Below the pieces are notes generated by a model. The model was not told the DNA's origin, did no database searches, and saw only the letters and a list, made by a program, of their open reading frames with translations. Source: Nocardia carnea (GTDB lineage Bacteria; Actinomycetota; Actinomycetes; Mycobacteriales; Mycobacteriaceae). Taken from it: a stretch of DNA of 64,000 nucleotides. The stretch covers positions 1-64,000 of the forward strand of contig NZ_JARWOV010000077.1 in NCBI RefSeq assembly GCF_029868855.1, in the 5' to 3' direction. The translations under genes were made by a program, and so were the position numbers. This document shows, in pieces, positions 52,738-61,892 of this stretch (positions are counted from its first letter, which is position 1; each line of letters begins with the position of its first letter).

Positions 52738-52795
52738 AATCAGTGGATCGCCGGCCGCTGAATGTATTCCGGCGGCCCTACCGAGATTCGGAGCA

Positions 52796-53200
52796 ATGAT
52801 GAGCGAAGAAGCCGTACCTTCCGGGTATCAGCACCGCCCCGACTACCGGGTCGATCTGCTGGCCCGCACCAATACGATGACCGCCACCCTCGACGGCCGG
52901 CAGTTGGCGGTGAGTGACGAATGCCTGCTGGTGGACGAACAGGATCACGGCCTCGTGGTGTACTTCCCGTCGCAGGCCGTGAACTCGGGCCTGCTCGAAC
53001 CCGTCGAACTGCATACGGTGTGCCCGTTCAAGGGCGAGGCGTCGTATTGGACCCTGCCGGGGAGCGACCGTCCGTGGGTCGCGTGGTCTTACCCGCAACC
53101 GCACCCGCAGGTCGCGCGACTGGCCGGCTATATCGCGTTCGACCAGTCCGCGGTGCAGGTGACCATCGGTCCGGGCCGGTACACCGGGGTGCGCTCGTGA
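52796..53200 (+). CDS. DUF427 protein
   Basis: A 134-residue DUF427 protein: VYFPSQAVNSGLLEPVELHT, CPFKGEASYWTL, and VAWSYPQPHPQVARLAGYIA with the family's W-x-Y-P. The fold is a small beta-barrel of unknown activity that occurs widely in actinomycete catabolic loci. ATG 52796 and 52799 are both usable. It overlaps the thioesterase start. Confidence 0.88.
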   Translation: MMSEEAVPSGYQHRPDYRVDLLARTNTMTATLDGRQLAVSDECLLVDEQDHGLVVYFPSQAVNSGLLEPVELHTVCPFKGEASYWTLPGSDRPWVAWSYPQPHPQVARLAGYIAFDQSAVQVTIGPGRYTGVRS

Positions 53201-54102
53201 ACGCCGGGCATCCGCCGGAAACCACGGGCGGTAGCCCCGAGTCGTCGATGGCCCGAATGCTGGAAATCTTCGATGTCCGGCCCGACCCCGTCGTACCGGC
53301 GCGCTATCTCGGCGACAGCGACGGCGGCACCCGGCGAGTGGTCGACGGCAGCCAGATCCTCGGGCAGAGCATCGTCGCGGCCACCAAAGCGCTGCCCGGC
53401 CGCACCGTGCGCAACGCGCATGCCCTGTTCGTCTCCGCCGCCGACCCCGATATTCCATTGGACTTCACCGTCACCCCGATCAAGGCCGGCCGCAGTTTCG
53501 CCAGCGCCACCGTGACCGTCCGGCAGCAATTGAAGGTCCGCACGAGTTGCACGGTGCTGCTGGACACACCACAACCCGACCTGGTCCGCCGCGACGAACC
53601 GGCCGGACCGCCGGTGCCCGGACCGGACGAAGCACTACCGGCCGAAAGTCTGCCACTGCCCGGCCGCGAGGTCCGTATCGTCGGCTGCGCCGATATCAAC
53701 GACCCGGACGATATCGGCCCGCCGGTGGTGGACGCCTGGCTGCGCTACGACGAGGTACCGGCGCGCGACGATCTGCACCGTGCCGTACTCGCGCATTTCA
53801 CGGGACATCTCGGCATCTCCACGGCGCTGCGCCCGCATCCCGGACTCGGTACCGCACAGGCCCACCACACTCTGTCGACCGCACCGATGGGAATCGCGGT
53901 GACCTTCCACGATCCGGTGAAATGGGACGGCTGGTTGCGCTATCACCACGAAGCGACCTATGTGGGAGCCGGTTCCGCGCATATCCGTGGCCAGATCAGC
54001 ACCGGAAGCGGCCGGTTGATCGCTTCGTTCACCCAGGAAGCGATGATCCGCGCGTTCGAACGGGGGCCTGTCACCGATATCCCGAGCGAGGCGCGGCTGT
54101 AG
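53197..54102 (+). CDS. TesB-like acyl-CoA thioesterase
   Basis: A 301-residue double-hotdog protein of acyl-CoA thioesterase II type: GSQILGQSIVAATKALP, then HALFVSAADPDIPLDFTVTP and, in the second hotdog, DAWLRYDEVPARDDLHRAVL, plus HHEATYVGAGSAHIRGQIST. The TesB Asp-Thr/Ser-Gln site looks partly conserved (Asp near 186), so thioesterase activity is likely but not certain. It may release an acid from CoA. GTG 53197 overlaps the DUF427 stop. It is the last gene of the cluster and ends 1 bp from the regulator. Confidence 0.85.
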   Translation: MNAGHPPETTGGSPESSMARMLEIFDVRPDPVVPARYLGDSDGGTRRVVDGSQILGQSIVAATKALPGRTVRNAHALFVSAADPDIPLDFTVTPIKAGRSFASATVTVRQQLKVRTSCTVLLDTPQPDLVRRDEPAGPPVPGPDEALPAESLPLPGREVRIVGCADINDPDDIGPPVVDAWLRYDEVPARDDLHRAVLAHFTGHLGISTALRPHPGLGTAQAHHTLSTAPMGIAVTFHDPVKWDGWLRYHHEATYVGAGSAHIRGQISTGSGRLIASFTQEAMIRAFERGPVTDIPSEARL

Positions 54103-54103
54103 T

Positions 54104-54910
54104 TCAGCGGCGGATACCCTGGGCGTTGCGGATCGCCTGCTGGGCCATGGTGGACGACGCGTTGACGATGCCGTCGTCGAACCGGTCCAGCAGCAGCGCC
54201 TGGGTCGCCGCGAGATGCGCGCAGGCCATATGTTCGGCCGCCGAGGCCTGACCGGAGGCGATATCGTCGACGATCTTCTGATGGGTGCGCACCGCGGCCC
54301 GCGCCTGCTCCCGCGACGGATACTCGCCGCGGCCGGTGAGCGCCTCGGCCCATGCCTCCTCCTGCGCCGACCACAGCGCGACCAGACTGCTCACCACATA
54401 GCGGACGGTCGCGTTCGGCGTGAACGAGACCACCAGATCGTGGAATTCGCGCGCGGTCTGGGTGAAGGCGACTCCGTCGTCCACCAGATCCTTCGATTTC
54501 TCGATGTTCTCGGTGAGTACCGGCACCACGACCTCGAGCCGGTCTTCGCGCCGGGCACATTCGGCCGCGCACATCGGTTCCAGCATCTGGAGCCCGGACG
54601 CCAGATCGCGCAGGGTCACCCGGCCGCCCTGCAGGGCGAGGCCGAGGTGGTACGCCGCCGACGTCTCGTCGGGCCGGTGTACCTCGGCGCCGCCGACATT
54701 GCCGCGCCGCACGGTGACCAGCCCCTCGGTTTCGAGAATCCGGATCGCCTCGCGGATGGAGGGGTAGGAGACGCCGAACTCCTGCACCAGCTGATCCTGG
54801 GTGGGCAGACGGTAGTCGTCGGTGCCGTTGAGGATGCGCGTGCGCAGTTCGTCCGCCACCGTCTGCGCCACCCGGTGCTGGGTGACCCGTCCACGCCGCG
54901 GGGCCGTCAC
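54104..54910 (-). CDS. FCD/GntR-family regulator
   Basis: A 268-residue GntR regulator of the FadR/FCD group: N-terminal winged helix (RLPTQDQLVQEFGVSYPSIR, EAIRILETEGLVTVRRG) and a C-terminal FCD helical bundle with the His/Asp metal sites (EFHDLV, H near 220). GTG 54910. It is convergent with the 14-gene cluster. The 22-bp near-palindrome at 54974 lies over its promoter, and the core of it recurs upstream of the first catabolic gene, so autoregulation plus control of the cluster by an acidic effector is likely. Confidence 0.9.
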   Translation of the reverse strand: MTAPRRGRVTQHRVAQTVADELRTRILNGTDDYRLPTQDQLVQEFGVSYPSIREAIRILETEGLVTVRRGNVGGAEVHRPDETSAAYHLGLALQGGRVTLRDLASGLQMLEPMCAAECARREDRLEVVVPVLTENIEKSKDLVDDGVAFTQTAREFHDLVVSFTPNATVRYVVSSLVALWSAQEEAWAEALTGRGEYPSREQARAAVRTHQKIVDDIASGQASAAEHMACAHLAATQALLLDRFDDGIVNASSTMAQQAIRNAQGIRR

Positions 54911-54973
54911 GACAGCCGCTTCCGGCCGGAAAAGTGCACCATAGCCGCGAGTTTATAGCGAAACGCTTAGTTC

Positions 54974-54995
54974 ATCAATGATTGCAATATTTGAT
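54974..54995. promoter_or_regulatory. 22-bp near-palindrome, candidate FCD-regulator operator
   Basis: Outer arms ATCAA/TTGAT and the self-complementary centre ATTGCAAT give 18 of 22 symmetric positions. It overlaps a plausible -35 (TTGATG on the minus strand, 54973-54978) with -10 TATAAA (54952-54957). GATTGCAATA inside it (54980-54989) also occurs at 39142-39151. Confidence 0.7.
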
Positions 54996-55155
54996 AGGAC
55001 AGTGCCGGAAAGCGACGGGGCCGTGGCGGGGGCAGTTCGTCGGTCTCCGGATGCCGTGTGGAACTCGATGAGTGACTGCGGAAGTTGTCGAGGCGGTTCG
55101 GGTGGGACTCGGTCAGTGGGTGTACGGGCCGTTGCTGCGGTTCGGGCGGTGGGCG

Positions 55156-55683
55156 TCACGATTCGGGTGGTGTGCGGCGCAGAGCCACCAGATACGCTTC
55201 GGCGGCAAGCCGTTGAACAGCGCGGGTCATCGGTCCGCCGAACCGCGTGTACCAGGCCGCGGGCCGGGAGAAGGCGGTGACCACTCCGTACACCTGCGCT
55301 GTGGCGCGGTCGTACTCGACCGCGAAAAGCTCCTCACCCGATGCGGGGTGGCCCGGCAGTGTGCCGTAGGCGAACCCGCGGCGATCCTCCTCGTCCAGGA
55401 CATACACCACCCGGCACGGCGCGAGCACGCCGAACCGCCCGATCCCGAGCCGGACCGTGACATGCGTTCCCGGTTCCGCCCGCTGTTTTTCCGCCTCGGC
55501 CAGCAGTCGCAGAGCACGCTGCATCCGGTAGGCAAGTACGGCGTCGCCGAAGCGCCGGAAATCGTCGCGTCCGCGCCCGAGCCGGCGGCGGACTTCCAGA
55601 CGGTGATACCCGGCGGGCAACGCGCCACGGGTGGCGCCCACCTCCGAATAGGTGAAGGACGGATGTTCGGCGGAACTCGTCAC
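55156..55683 (-). CDS. DUF1990 protein
   Basis: A 175-residue DUF1990 protein. The N-terminal YSEVGATRGALPAGYHRLEV and the final third with GEELFAVEYDRATAQVYGVV and the AFSRPAAWYTRFGGPMTRAV segment match the family. It has a START-like fold of unknown function. GTG 55683. It follows the two-domain TerD gene in the same orientation with 115 bp between, so it may or may not be co-transcribed. Confidence 0.82.
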   Translation of the reverse strand: MTSSAEHPSFTYSEVGATRGALPAGYHRLEVRRRLGRGRDDFRRFGDAVLAYRMQRALRLLAEAEKQRAEPGTHVTVRLGIGRFGVLAPCRVVYVLDEEDRRGFAYGTLPGHPASGEELFAVEYDRATAQVYGVVTAFSRPAAWYTRFGGPMTRAVQRLAAEAYLVALRRTPPES

Positions 55684-55798
55684 GGCACAATTGTCTCCCG
55701 TGCCGACCGTGGACCGCGCGCGGGGCGACACCGAATCCGCTCCAGAACGGTGCGCCGCCGGCACGGACGCAAGACCTACGCGCTGCCGCCTCCGGGCT

Positions 55799-57253
55799 TC
55801 AGGTGTGGTCGGCTTTGAACTGGTTCACCGGGCCCTTGTCCATCCGGACCGCCACCCGCCCGTCCGGCTGCAATGTCACCGCGGGGCGGTGTTCGGAGAA
55901 GCGGCGGGAGTAGAGCTCGAGGCGTTCGATGAGCACACCCTCGGGCCGGTTGTAGACGATGCCCGGTACGCAGGTGAAGATCCAGCTCGACTTCTTCGCC
56001 TGGTCGGCCGGAATGGTCACCGAATCCGCACCGCTCTCGATGGACAGCGTGACCCGGTACTTGTGGAAGGAGCCGGTCCCGTTGTTGATCGCCGAATACG
56101 CGACCGGCACCACCGCGACGATCTCGGGTGCCAGCCGCACCTCGATGATCTCCTCGGTCTGGCCGCCGCCACGCTGGATATCCCCGCGCCCGCGGTCACC
56201 GAGATGGCGTACCAGATCGCCGTACTGGGGGCTCGCCGGAATACCCGCCGCCGGAAAGGTGGCGACGTGCACGACTTTTCCGTCGGACAGCACGACCAGG
56301 GCGTAGGCCTCGTAGTCGGTGCCACTGGCCCATGCCACCCGCAGCCGGACCAGCGGCGCCTTCTCCAGCAACACCGGCCCGGCGCCTTTGGTGAGCGTGA
56401 CGGCGCCCTTACTGAAATTCACACCGGACGGTGGAGATGGGGAATGCCCGGCGCCTGTCGTCCCCGGGAGCGCCGGCGGATGACCGGGCGCAGCCGCGGA
56501 CCCGGCCGGCGGGCTACCCGGTACCACAGCGGCGGCCGGAAAATCCGAGGTCGGCGAGTACCCGGGTGCGCTCTGCTGCGGGGAGACCGGTCCGCTCTGT
56601 TGCGGATAGCCCGGCGCGGTCGGCGGCAGGTACCCCGGGGGACCAGGGGCTGGATGCCGCACCGCACCCGCCGGTGCGTGGTGCCCGGGTGCCGATGGTG
56701 CCGGATATCCCGCCGGTGGCGGGGTCGATGTGCTCCGTGCCGGTGGGACCGGGATGGGTGGCGGTGTGGTGGGGTCGTCGTCGACGGTGATCCCGAAATC
56801 GGTGGCCAGTCCGGCCAACCCGGTGGCATACCCTTGGCCGATATTGCGGAGTTTCCAACCGCCCGCCCGCCGGTACACCTCCGCGAGCAGCACCGTCGTC
56901 TCCGAGGTCAGACCGGTTATGGGCAGTTCGTAGTCACCGGCGCCGGCTTCGGCAATCCGCACTGTGAGCGGAATCGTGCCGAACGTTCCGGTGTCCACCG
57001 ACGCCGCGACCACCATCCGGTCGGTGCTGCCGGTGACCGCCGCCAGATCGACCGTGATCTCGCCGGCCACCAGCCGCACCGCCGAATCGGGGGATACCGG
57101 CTGGTTGTAGAACACGAAATCGGCGTCGCTCCCGACCTTCCCGTTCTCCCGCAGGCACAGCACGGTGAGATCGATCCCGGCCGGGGCCGCCGATATCCGC
57201 ACCTGTCCACCTCGTAGCGCCGTATTCGCGCCCTTGCCGATCGTCTCGGACAT
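55799..57253 (-). CDS. two-domain TerD-family protein with Pro-rich linker
   Basis: A 484-residue protein. Residues 1-170 form a TerD domain (TIGKGANTALRG, DADFVFYNQP, and IGQGYATGLAGLATDFGITV). Residues about 170-290 are a Pro/Gly/Ala/Ser linker with repeated GYPxP motifs. Residues 290-484 form a second TerD-like domain (VNFSKGAVTLTKGAGPVLLE, YALVVLSDGK). Such large TerD proteins are typical of actinomycetes and linked to tellurite and envelope stress. ATG 57253 with AGGGG upstream was chosen over GTG 57259. It is unrelated in position to the TerD at 20 kb. Confidence 0.88.
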   Translation of the reverse strand: MSETIGKGANTALRGGQVRISAAPAGIDLTVLCLRENGKVGSDADFVFYNQPVSPDSAVRLVAGEITVDLAAVTGSTDRMVVAASVDTGTFGTIPLTVRIAEAGAGDYELPITGLTSETTVLLAEVYRRAGGWKLRNIGQGYATGLAGLATDFGITVDDDPTTPPPIPVPPARSTSTPPPAGYPAPSAPGHHAPAGAVRHPAPGPPGYLPPTAPGYPQQSGPVSPQQSAPGYSPTSDFPAAAVVPGSPPAGSAAAPGHPPALPGTTGAGHSPSPPSGVNFSKGAVTLTKGAGPVLLEKAPLVRLRVAWASGTDYEAYALVVLSDGKVVHVATFPAAGIPASPQYGDLVRHLGDRGRGDIQRGGGQTEEIIEVRLAPEIVAVVPVAYSAINNGTGSFHKYRVTLSIESGADSVTIPADQAKKSSWIFTCVPGIVYNRPEGVLIERLELYSRRFSEHRPAVTLQPDGRVAVRMDKGPVNQFKADHT

Positions 57254-57541
57254 CCGCACCCCTGTCGTTCGTGGCGTTCTCGACCAGAGTAGGGCCGGAA
57301 CGACTCATGGGGTGGGGGAGAGCGGTGGGTACAGGCCGGGATACTCGGGTCGCCGGGGCAGCGGGTAGTGGTGCCCGTCCTGGGTGGGTGCTGCCGACGC
57401 GCGTCGGGAGCCGGGTCGCGGCGGACTCGGTCCCGGATGCACACGAAGGAGCCGTGTCCACCGCTGCGCGGGATGCGGAACCGGCGGAATCCGGGTCCGC
57501 AACCCGCGGACGGCACTGTCGGCGAACCGCGCAGGTGTCGG

Positions 57542-58696
57542 TCAGGAGCTCACACCGCTGAGCTCGTTCGGCACATCCGGCAGGGTCACCGATCGGGTCA
57601 CCGCGCCGGAGGCCAGATCGATCCGGTGGATCTGCTTGGTGGCCGGATCGGAGACGTAGGCGATGCGCTCGCGGACGAACAGCGCAGGACGCGGCTGCTG
57701 CCAATCGATCGGCTCCTGCCACGAGTCCATGACCTCGATGGTCCGGCTCACCTCACCGGCGACCGGGTCGATCACGTGGATGGCGCCGTCGGTGCCGAGG
57801 ACCAGCGCTTCGCCCTGCGGCCCGCGGGCCAGCGAACGGAAGGTGTAGCTGGTGCCCAGGTCCACCAGACGCAGCGTGCCCTTCTCGGTATCGATCAGTG
57901 AGATACGTTCCGGACGTTCGAGTTCGGCGAATTCGTCGGTCTTGTAGTCGCCGAGCACGATCGGGGAGACGTCGCTGCCCGCCTGATTGCCGATCCGGCC
58001 GTAGGGATCCGGGCTGTCGACCTTGGTGAGCTTGCCGTCCCGGTAGACCAGGACACCGTTCTCGCAGCCGACGACCAGGGTATCGCCGGCAGCGGTCGCC
58101 TCACCGTGCACACCGGGGCATTTCTCGTTGCGGGCGGTCTCCTTGCGGCCGGCGTCCAGGATCATCATCCCGGTCCGCTCTTCCTCGTTACCGAGGGTGA
58201 CCGCGAGTTCACCGCTCTCCAGTTCCACGGCCACACCGTGATGCGGTTCGGCGGACTGGTATTCGGTGGTCTCCGGCGCCCCGCCGGCGAGATCGGCCGG
58301 ATCGAAGGAGGTCACCTTCCCGGTACCGTCCGCGAAGAGCACCGTGCGGCCGGCATGGCGGACGACGTGCCCCGGTTTCGGACCGGGGAATTCGATATCG
58401 GTGAATCGTCCCCCGGCGGCGTCCAATACCTCGAAACCGTCCGTGGTGGATACGATCACATGCCGATCGTCACCGGCCGGATTGACCCGGTTGAATCCGC
58501 TGAGCTCCACCCCGCCGCCCCGCTCCAGGGTGGTGCCGTCCAGCAGATGGATACCGCCGTCGTAGGTGACGGCCAGCGGTTCGGCAATCGCGGTCTCGTC
58601 GCCGGAATCGGCGCTGCCGCAGCCGCTCAACGCGACCACCGCGGTGAGCAGGCCGGACAGCGCGACCGCTCGTCTGGTGCCGGATCGATTGTGCAT
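57542..58696 (-). CDS. aztD: zinc metallochaperone AztD (lipoprotein)
   Basis: A 384-residue beta-propeller lipoprotein: lipobox L-S-G-C-G-S-like ending near residue 26, then repeated short blades, including CPGVHGEATAAGDTLVVGCE and VLVYRDG, plus SPIVLGDYKTDE, typical of AztD. AztD collects zinc outside the membrane and passes it to AztC. The CxG and His residues (CPGVHGE) could be ligands. It follows aztC by 59 bp. A second AztD-like domain is fused to the permease in this locus. ATG 58696. Confidence 0.84.
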   Translation of the reverse strand: MHNRSGTRRAVALSGLLTAVVALSGCGSADSGDETAIAEPLAVTYDGGIHLLDGTTLERGGGVELSGFNRVNPAGDDRHVIVSTTDGFEVLDAAGGRFTDIEFPGPKPGHVVRHAGRTVLFADGTGKVTSFDPADLAGGAPETTEYQSAEPHHGVAVELESGELAVTLGNEEERTGMMILDAGRKETARNEKCPGVHGEATAAGDTLVVGCENGVLVYRDGKLTKVDSPDPYGRIGNQAGSDVSPIVLGDYKTDEFAELERPERISLIDTEKGTLRLVDLGTSYTFRSLARGPQGEALVLGTDGAIHVIDPVAGEVSRTIEVMDSWQEPIDWQQPRPALFVRERIAYVSDPATKQIHRIDLASGAVTRSVTLPDVPNELSGVSS

Positions 58697-58755
58697 GGTG
58701 TTCCCTCATCTTCTTCGTGCTGCCCGCGGCGGCGATCCACCGCGGGTGTTGCGGG

Positions 58756-59673
58756 TCAGGCGGGTGCGAGGCCCGTCACCATCGCGGTGGTGTTGGCGCG
58801 CATCATCTCCAGGTAGGTGGCGGCGCCCGCGCCGGGCGCGGTCAGGGATTCGGAATACAACCCGACGATCCGCACCTGGACACCGGCCTGTTCGGCCAGT
58901 GCCTGCGCCAGCCGGTCGGGCCGGGCGGAGTCCACGAATATCGCGGGCACCCCGGTGGTGCGGATGGCAGCGGCCAGGTCGGCGAGGTCGGCGGCGCTCG
59001 GTGAGGCCAGGGTGGTTCCGCCGGGGATCACGGCGCCCACCACCTCGAAATCGAAACGTTCCGCCAGATAACCGAATACGTGATGGTTGGTGACCAGTTT
59101 GCGGCGCTCGGGCGGCACGGTGGCGAAACGCTCGGTCATCCATCGCTGCAGGGCATCGAGTTCGGTGAGATAACGGTCGGCGTTCGCGCGGACGGCGGCG
59201 GCGTCGATATCGGGAACCGCGGCGAGCACCTCGTCGCGGATCACCTCGACCGCCCGGTGCACCCGCTGCGGGTCGGTCCAGAAATGCGGGTCGGGTGTGC
59301 CGGCGGAATCGCCGGACCGGTAGGGGAGCGGGTCGATCCGATCACCCATCGACAGTTTCGGCACCCCGGCCTCGGCGGCTGCCGTCACATGCCGGGCCAG
59401 GCCCTCTTCCAACCCCAAGCCGTTCTCGACGACGAGATCGGCGTCGTCGAGCACCGCGGCGTCCTGTGCCGAGAGGGCGAAGGAATGGGGATCGGATCCC
59501 GGCGGCATCAGCACCGTGACCGGCGCCGTATCGCCGACCACCGCGCGGGTGATATCGCCGAGGATATCGGTGGTCACCACCACCCCGCCGCCCCCGGAAT
59601 CGGTGATACCGCAGCCGCTCAGCGCGAGTACGCCGGCAACGAGGGCGGCGCAGATACGGGTGATCCTGGTCAT
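58756..59673 (-). CDS. aztC: zinc-binding lipoprotein AztC
   Basis: A 305-residue cluster A-I solute-binding protein: lipobox L-S-G-C, then DPHSF (His63), PDPHFWTDP and NHHVFGYLAERF, the His/Asp zinc-ligand set of ZnuA-like proteins. It captures zinc for the permease. ATG 59673 overlaps the fused permease gene (ATGA). It lacks the long His-rich loop of ZnuA, as AztC does. Confidence 0.92.
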   Translation of the reverse strand: MTRITRICAALVAGVLALSGCGITDSGGGGVVVTTDILGDITRAVVGDTAPVTVLMPPGSDPHSFALSAQDAAVLDDADLVVENGLGLEEGLARHVTAAAEAGVPKLSMGDRIDPLPYRSGDSAGTPDPHFWTDPQRVHRAVEVIRDEVLAAVPDIDAAAVRANADRYLTELDALQRWMTERFATVPPERRKLVTNHHVFGYLAERFDFEVVGAVIPGGTTLASPSAADLADLAAAIRTTGVPAIFVDSARPDRLAQALAEQAGVQVRIVGLYSESLTAPGAGAATYLEMMRANTTAMVTGLAPA

Positions 59674-61832
59674 CGTCCGGTCTCCACCATCAGGTCGGGG
59701 TCGATATCGAAGGAGAAGGTGCGGGCCACGCGCAGATCGTCGGCGTAGTCGATTTCGTGGACCTCACGGCGGGCCGGATCGTTGAGGTAGGCGCGTTCGG
59801 AGTCGACCAGCAGGACCGGTGCCGCGGCCGGATCGACGGGCGCGGAAAGTATGCGGTGGTGGGCGGTTTCGGCGCCGGTGGCCGGATCGTAGGCATGCAG
59901 AACGCCATCGGGGGTGAGGACGAGAACCGCCGTCCCCGCACCTGCCGTCGTCGCGGCGGTCACCGGCCCGGTCTCGATCGGCCGCCAGGTTCGCCGGGCG
60001 ATATCGAGTACCAGGACCCGCGACTCCCGGACCGCGACCAGCACATCGCTGCCGGGCCGGTGGAAGAAGCCGGCCACGCTCCCGGTCGTCCCGGCGGGGT
60101 ACGGCAGTTTCTCGGCCGTGAACCGGTCGTCCCGCTCGGTCACCAGCAGCGCTCCGTCGCCGCAGGAGAACACCGCACCGCGCCGGGTCACCGTGTACCC
60201 GCCCGGGTGGGGGCATTCCGGGGTCAATGTCTCGACCGGCTCGTCCTCGCGGGTGCGGATCTCGAGCCGCGCCGAACCCGGAGGCGCAACCAGCAGATGC
60301 CCACCGTAGGGAACCGCCACGCCCCGCACTGCCGGACCGGTACTCAGCTGTCCCTCATCGAGAGCAGCACGGTCGGCCGGCACGGTCGATCCGTTGTCGA
60401 GCACCGCGGCGGACACCATCGGGTCGCTGTGTGCGGATCGGACCGATCCGTCGACGGCCCCCACCCGTCGCGGCTGCGCCCGGTAGTAGTGCACATGATC
60501 ACCGTGGTCGACGACCCAGCTACCGCTGTCCACCACGGTGGTCGCGTCCCCGGCGGCGAGGTAGGCGTAGCGCCCGTCGCCCGCGATCGCGGTGACGCCG
60601 GGGACCGGCTCCAGTTCCGCGATTTCCTCGGTCACCAGGTCGAGCAGCCGCACCGCACCCGAGTTCCGGTCGGCGACCACCAGACGCGGCTGCGCGCTCG
60701 CGCTCTCCTCGGCGCCCTCGACGTACCCGTGCGGCACCGGTTCGGCCGGTTCCTCGCTGCCGCAGGCGGCTACCGGAAGTATCAAGAGCCCGGACAGTGC
60801 CACCGGCGCCAGTGTTTTCATGCTCAGCCGCCGTGCGGCCGGGCGAAGCCCCCGCCTCGCCCTCGGACGGGAGCCGTAGAGCGCGGCCCGCACGGGGTAT
60901 GGGCCCGCCACGCCCGAGGTCCCGGTTCGGGCGACCGCCGAATCGGAGCCGTCGACCGCGGAGTCCGCCGATGCGCGCCCGCCCGCACCGTCGTTCCCGG
61001 AACCGCCGCGCGCCCGTATCGTGCTGCGAACTCGCGCTACCAGGGCGGAGAGGAAGAAGATCGCCACCGCGGTCAACGCGATGGTCGCCCCGGCCGCGGT
61101 GCCCGCATGCCAGGAGACCAGCAGCCCCACCACGGTGGACAGGGCGCCGAATGCGGCTGCCAGCGCCATGATCCGGGGGATTCGGTGCGTGAAATAGGTG
61201 GCCGCGGCCGGGGGAGCGACGAGTAGGCCCAGGACCAGCAGGGTGCCCACGATATGGAACGATGCCGCGATCGCCAGCGTGAGCAGCGCCAGCAGTGCGA
61301 TCTGCGCGGCCCGCGGCCGCAGCCCGAGGGTATGTGCGGTACGCGGGTCGAAGCTGAGGGCGACGAAGGCGCGATGCCCCGCGACGGTGATGGCCGATGC
61401 GACGACCAGTGCCGCGAGCAGGAAGAGCAGATCGCCGGGCCGGGTGGCGAGGACATCGCCGAACAGGAAACCGGTCAGGTCGACCGCGAACGATTGGGAC
61501 CGTGATATCAGGATCACCGCGGTGGCCAGCATCGCCACGAACAGCAGCCCGATCCCGGTATCGGTAGAGAGCCGGCGGTTGCGGCTGAGTACCGACACTC
61601 CCGCCGCCATGGCCGACGCGCTCACCAGTGCACCGAGGAGCAGATTGCCGCCGAGCAGCGCGGCCACCGCTACGCCGGGCAGCATGCTGTGTGCCAGAGC
61701 TTCGCCGAGAAAGGCCATGCCCCGCACCACGACCCACGTCCCGGCGAGGGCGCACAGGCAGGAGACCAGCAGTCCGCCCCAGAGAGCCCGTTGTACGAAT
61801 GAAACCTCGAACGGGGCGATCAGCCAATCCAT
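59670..61832 (-). CDS. aztB: AztB permease continuous with an AztD-like domain
   Basis: One uninterrupted 720-codon frame. Residues 1-275: metal-type ABC permease with eight or nine helices and the conserved GMAFLGEALAHSMLPGVAVA and GTLLVLGLLVAPPAAATYFT segments. Residues about 276-337: Gly/Ala/Arg-rich linker. From Met338 (ATG 60821): hydrophobic LSMKTLAPVALSGLLILPVA followed by A-C (lipobox) and an AztD-like propeller with DHGDHVHYY, a His-rich zinc motif. Either it is one fusion protein whose lipobox segment crosses the membrane, or a second gene starts at 60821. No stop separates them. ATG 61832 is close to the Zur-like box. Confidence 0.8.
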   Translation of the reverse strand: MDWLIAPFEVSFVQRALWGGLLVSCLCALAGTWVVVRGMAFLGEALAHSMLPGVAVAALLGGNLLLGALVSASAMAAGVSVLSRNRRLSTDTGIGLLFVAMLATAVILISRSQSFAVDLTGFLFGDVLATRPGDLLFLLAALVVASAITVAGHRAFVALSFDPRTAHTLGLRPRAAQIALLALLTLAIAASFHIVGTLLVLGLLVAPPAAATYFTHRIPRIMALAAAFGALSTVVGLLVSWHAGTAAGATIALTAVAIFFLSALVARVRSTIRARGGSGNDGAGGRASADSAVDGSDSAVARTGTSGVAGPYPVRAALYGSRPRARRGLRPAARRLSMKTLAPVALSGLLILPVAACGSEEPAEPVPHGYVEGAEESASAQPRLVVADRNSGAVRLLDLVTEEIAELEPVPGVTAIAGDGRYAYLAAGDATTVVDSGSWVVDHGDHVHYYRAQPRRVGAVDGSVRSAHSDPMVSAAVLDNGSTVPADRAALDEGQLSTGPAVRGVAVPYGGHLLVAPPGSARLEIRTREDEPVETLTPECPHPGGYTVTRRGAVFSCGDGALLVTERDDRFTAEKLPYPAGTTGSVAGFFHRPGSDVLVAVRESRVLVLDIARRTWRPIETGPVTAATTAGAGTAVLVLTPDGVLHAYDPATGAETAHHRILSAPVDPAAAPVLLVDSERAYLNDPARREVHEIDYADDLRVARTFSFDIDPDLMVETGR

Positions 61833-61849
61833 GATCGAACACTGTAAGC

Positions 61850-61864
61850 TGATAACGATTGTCA
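61850..61864. promoter_or_regulatory. Zur-like box between aztA and aztB
   Basis: TGATAAC-G-ATTGTCA is a 7-1-7 imperfect inverted repeat of the Zur/Fur type, in the 60-bp gap between the divergent zinc genes. Zur bound here would repress both directions when zinc is plentiful. Confidence 0.75.
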
Positions 61865-61892
61865 TTACAAGTTGGTTGGCGGGAGTCACAGT

